A DNA stretch of 64,000 nucleotides from assembly GCA_021108215.1 (NCBI GenBank), contig JAIORK010000049.1:186001-250000 (forward strand). The letters run 5' to 3'. Under the pieces are notes generated by a model. It was given only the letters and a program-made list of their open reading frames with translations. It was not told the origin of the DNA and made no database searches. The stretch's first letter is position 1; every line of letters begins with the position of its first letter. Shown piece after piece: positions 61,721 through 64,000 of the stretch. The position numbers and the translations under genes were made by a program. The stretch comes from a bacterium. GTDB lineage: Bacteria; Oederibacteriota; JAAXVQ01; JAUVAV01.

Positions 61721-63028
61721 TCAATCTAAACGTACCGGGTTCATCACCATTCCGGTAATCAATTTTGGCAGGAAGTATGTTGTTTTCTGCGGCAGGGTCT
61801 CACCCTGTTTGGCCAGGTCCCAAATTGCATCAATGTTCGGTAACCCGGGTAAAAAAGCAGCCTGGGCATTGCCGCGACTTACACTCCGGCGTGCTTCATC
61901 GAGATTTTTTGTATATTGAACACGCCCTTTTTCTTCTCCCGGTTGAATGTTCAACAGATGTCCCAAGATCATTTGATTGAGGATAACAATATCCAAACGA
62001 TGGTAGATGCGGGAATGCCTAGTATCTTGCGATTGAAAAAACTCATCCATAAAACTTTGACGGATTTTCAACAACATTGCCTGTTTCCCGCCTTTTTCCA
62101 AATAGCCGATCACTGCGCTGCGGGTCTTCTTCGCCAAATCTGCCTGGGCGGCTTGCAGCTTGGAAACCGCCCCGACTTTTTCCACTTCAAAATAATCACC
62201 CATTTTTTTCTCAAATGTTTTCCATCTGGCCGCCGGAACATCACTCACCAAACGAAAAACCGGAAGAACGCAAAGACCGGGATCATGGATTTCAGAAAGA
62301 CACATCATAATGTACTCCGCATTGGGAGCCGCCTGAGATCCCATTTCCTTCTGGTAACGGATCGCGGTTAAATAACGATGGTGTCCATCTGCAATCAAAA
62401 GTTTTTTTCCTTGAAAAGCATTTTGAATCAATTGAATTTGCGAAGATTGTGTGACCGTCCAAAGTTTTTGCCCATCACCTGCCCAATCTTTGAAATCCAA
62501 TGCCGCTTTCTTTTGGGTTACTTTCTTTAAAATACCGCTAATTCGTTTGGACGGATCGCGATAGAGAGAAAAAACCGGAGAAAAACTGACCCCGGTTTCT
62601 TTCAGAAGATTAAACCTATCTTCTTTGGGTCCGGCATACGTTTTTTCATGCGGCAGAATTTTACCCTCACCAAATTTCTCCAATTTGATATAGCCGATTA
62701 AACCGGTAAATTTTTTTAAGTTTCCGTCAGGATCAATGTAATCATTTTGAATGATATAAAAAGCGGGTTTGGCTTCCTTTTCCAAAACACCCCGGTCAAT
62801 CCAGTCTCGCAATGTGGCATGTGCCCGGGTATACCGGTTATTATTGTCAGAATCCGTTTGCTTGGTCTTACCATATTCCAGACGAATAATATTATACGCG
62901 TGTGCACGGTAAAAACGATTTTGGTCATGCGGAGAAATAATATCATAGGGTGGTGTTACCAACCGCTGAATTTCCGAAACATGTTTTTTTTCATATCTCA
63001 AGCCACAAAAAGGAATGATTTTTGCCAT
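61721..63028 (-). CDS. DUF1015 family protein
   Basis: The 435-residue protein matches DUF1015 (COG4198): IIPFCGLRYEKKHV, LVTPPYDIISPHDQNRFYRA, NIIRLEYGK, ILPHEKTYAGPKEDRFNLLK, LLIADGHHRYLTAIRYQKEM. The family is widespread, cytoplasmic and of unresolved biochemical function, with a proposed link to amino-acid or sugar-phosphate metabolism. Its ATG overlaps the stop of the cyclic-nucleotide-binding-domain gene (TGATG), so translation is probably coupled. Confidence 0.9.
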   Translation of the reverse strand: MAKIIPFCGLRYEKKHVSEIQRLVTPPYDIISPHDQNRFYRAHAYNIIRLEYGKTKQTDSDNNNRYTRAHATLRDWIDRGVLEKEAKPAFYIIQNDYIDPDGNLKKFTGLIGYIKLEKFGEGKILPHEKTYAGPKEDRFNLLKETGVSFSPVFSLYRDPSKRISGILKKVTQKKAALDFKDWAGDGQKLWTVTQSSQIQLIQNAFQGKKLLIADGHHRYLTAIRYQKEMGSQAAPNAEYIMMCLSEIHDPGLCVLPVFRLVSDVPAARWKTFEKKMGDYFEVEKVGAVSKLQAAQADLAKKTRSAVIGYLEKGGKQAMLLKIRQSFMDEFFQSQDTRHSRIYHRLDIVILNQMILGHLLNIQPGEEKGRVQYTKNLDEARRSVSRGNAQAAFLPGLPNIDAIWDLAKQGETLPQKTTYFLPKLITGMVMNPVRLD

Positions 63029-63513
63029 CAGCTATTCGAATCTTGTTTCTTTTTAATTCGGTCTTTCCAACTCGTAATCGCCACCAATTCTTCATTGGTG
63101 TTCCGAAGCCGCTGCGAAAGAATTGTAATAATCTGGGTTAATATTTTATAAGCCAATTCAAGGTCCTGCTTAAGCATTTTATCAAATGATTCTTTCTGAA
63201 TAACCATACAGCGGGTTTCTTCCATCGCTATAATATTGGCGGAATAAGGCAGATTGTCAAACAATGACATCTCGCCAAAAATTGCTTGCGGACCAAATGT
63301 CGTGATAAGTTTGTCTTTTTTTCCTTCCATACGTTTGGTAACCTTCACCTTACCCTTAATAATCACATGCAGCGCGCCGCCCAAGCGGCCCTCTTCCAGA
63401 ATCATTGCGCCTGTTTGATAAAGCTTAATCCTGGCCAGCTTGAAAATTTTTTCCAGTTCGCTGTCATCCAGCCCTTCAAAAATATTGATTGTCCTAAGTA
63501 AACTGACTTCCAT
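63028..63513 (-). CDS. Cyclic-nucleotide-binding-domain protein without output domain
   Basis: The 161-residue protein is a cNMP/Crp-type sensor domain: LRTINIFEGLDDSELEKIFK, GAMILEEGRLGGALHVIIKGKVKV and FGPQAIFGEMSLFDNLPYSANI (phosphate-binding cassette; the usual Arg is not obvious). A C-terminal helix follows but no HTH. It ends in a basic tail. GGAGG lies 6 nt upstream of the start. It may regulate a partner protein, perhaps the DUF1015 protein to which it is translationally coupled; this is inference. Confidence 0.85.
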   Translation of the reverse strand: MEVSLLRTINIFEGLDDSELEKIFKLARIKLYQTGAMILEEGRLGGALHVIIKGKVKVTKRMEGKKDKLITTFGPQAIFGEMSLFDNLPYSANIIAMEETRCMVIQKESFDKMLKQDLELAYKILTQIITILSQRLRNTNEELVAITSWKDRIKKKQDSNS

Positions 63514-63566
63514 GGAATGCCTCCAGCGGTTCGTTCATTGACCGGGGTTTCCGATCCACAACATAT

Positions 63567-63998
63567 TCAATAACGAATTCTCACCACTTCAAGTTTACCG
63601 AGCGCATGAGATTTTTTTTCCTCCGTCCCCATCAAATCCGGAAGTATTTCCTGCGTCCGGTGGATTGATTGGTCCGGGACTCGGTTCACACTCCCCAGCG
63701 CAACGGCCAAGGAACTCCCTATTGCAAAACCCACTATCATCCATATATCTGCTTGATAAAAATCGGGGGTGAATTTCCCCTGCACCATCGCATCAACCGA
63801 CATCACAGACACATAACTAAAAAATGCTGTAAACGGCAATGAAATGAAAAAATGCACTTCAAAATCCTGCAACCAATTATTGTCTGTATAGACAGTTCCC
63901 GCCTCTTCTTCCGGCACGGCAAGTATTGCAGTTGTACTGTCTCCTGCCGGCTCAACCTCACCGCCGGTATCGGATACGTAGTCGCTCAATTCCGACAT
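63567..63998 (-). CDS. Hypothetical membrane protein (start near window edge)
   Basis: The 143-residue frame has an acidic N-terminus (LSDYVSDTGGEVEPAGDS), two hydrophobic helices (FFISLPFTAFFSYVSVMSV; IWMIVGFAIGSSLAVALGSV) and a polar C-terminus. No family recognised. Only 2 nt lie upstream of the ATG, so the true start may be outside the window. It is 53 nt upstream of the cyclic-nucleotide-domain gene. Confidence 0.55.
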   Translation of the reverse strand: MSELSDYVSDTGGEVEPAGDSTTAILAVPEEEAGTVYTDNNWLQDFEVHFFISLPFTAFFSYVSVMSVDAMVQGKFTPDFYQADIWMIVGFAIGSSLAVALGSVNRVPDQSIHRTQEILPDLMGTEEKKSHALGKLEVVRIRY

Positions 63999-64000
63999 AT

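Overview
The window looks like chromosomal DNA of an uncultured, diderm (Gram-negative) bacterium. TonB-dependent, TolC-type, PorV-type and OmpA-type outer-membrane proteins are all encoded. No rRNA gene is present, so taxonomy is inference only. A coding frame of more than 4,800 codons, several PorV/PorQ-like barrels and dispersed GC-rich palindromes would fit a candidate phylum such as Omnitrophota (OP3) or a neighbour. I hold that loosely.

Layout: nearly every gene is on the minus strand; the one clear exception is a sensor kinase at 51065-52360. (1) 1-14444: one uninterrupted giant reading frame whose 3' end lies beyond the window. It starts with a signal peptide, then alpha-helical MgtE-N/FliG-like repeats, YD-like beta repeats, about eight copies of a ~95-100-residue module, a hydrophobic four-segment block, a long helical/coiled-coil half, and at the window edge a P-loop region resembling the first nucleotide-binding domain of SecA. 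(2) 14681-16064: a DUF4870 membrane protein and a GXSXG hydrolase-like protein. (3) 16192-19532: the translation operon rpsP-khpA-rimM-trmD-rplS-rnhB-yraN, mostly with overlapping starts and stops, preceded by tRNA-Thr(CGT) and tRNA-Phe(GAA). (4) 19889-25331: secA, an aspartate-type aminotransferase, trxB and trxA. (5) 25484-30419: the threonine/lysine-branch operon hom-thrC-apgM-lysC, where the phosphoglycerate-mutase-like gene probably supplies homoserine kinase; a textbook sigma-70 promoter precedes hom. (6) 30626-40383: an efflux operon of adaptor, two RND pumps (the second frameshifted) and a TolC-like protein with a very acidic N-terminal segment.

(7) 40612-47226: surface proteins: a PorV-like barrel fused to an OmpA domain, a second PorV-like barrel, a 1,074-residue kelch-type secreted protein with a FlgD-Ig/T9SS-like C-terminus, and a small membrane protein behind a strong promoter. 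(8) 47501-49820: a SafE/DsbD-like membrane protein and a predicted lipoprotein that fuses Memo (AmmeMemoRadiSam B) and AMMECR1 (A) domains. (9) 49821-50410: a repeat-rich gap with two 62-bp palindromes and a ~150-bp MITE-like element. (10) 50411-56860: two histidine kinases, a receiver, two small proteins and four overlapping genes for lycopene-cyclase-domain-like membrane proteins. (11) 57001-63998: rarA, a TonB-dependent receptor with a periplasmic binding protein, a DUF1015 protein, a cyclic-nucleotide-binding-domain protein and an unknown membrane protein.

The most unusual element is the giant gene. It combines export signals at the N-terminus with a SecA-like ATPase start more than 4,700 residues later. 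The efflux, PorV/kelch and TonB clusters show heavy investment in the cell envelope. The hom-lysC and rpsP-yraN operons are ordinary housekeeping.
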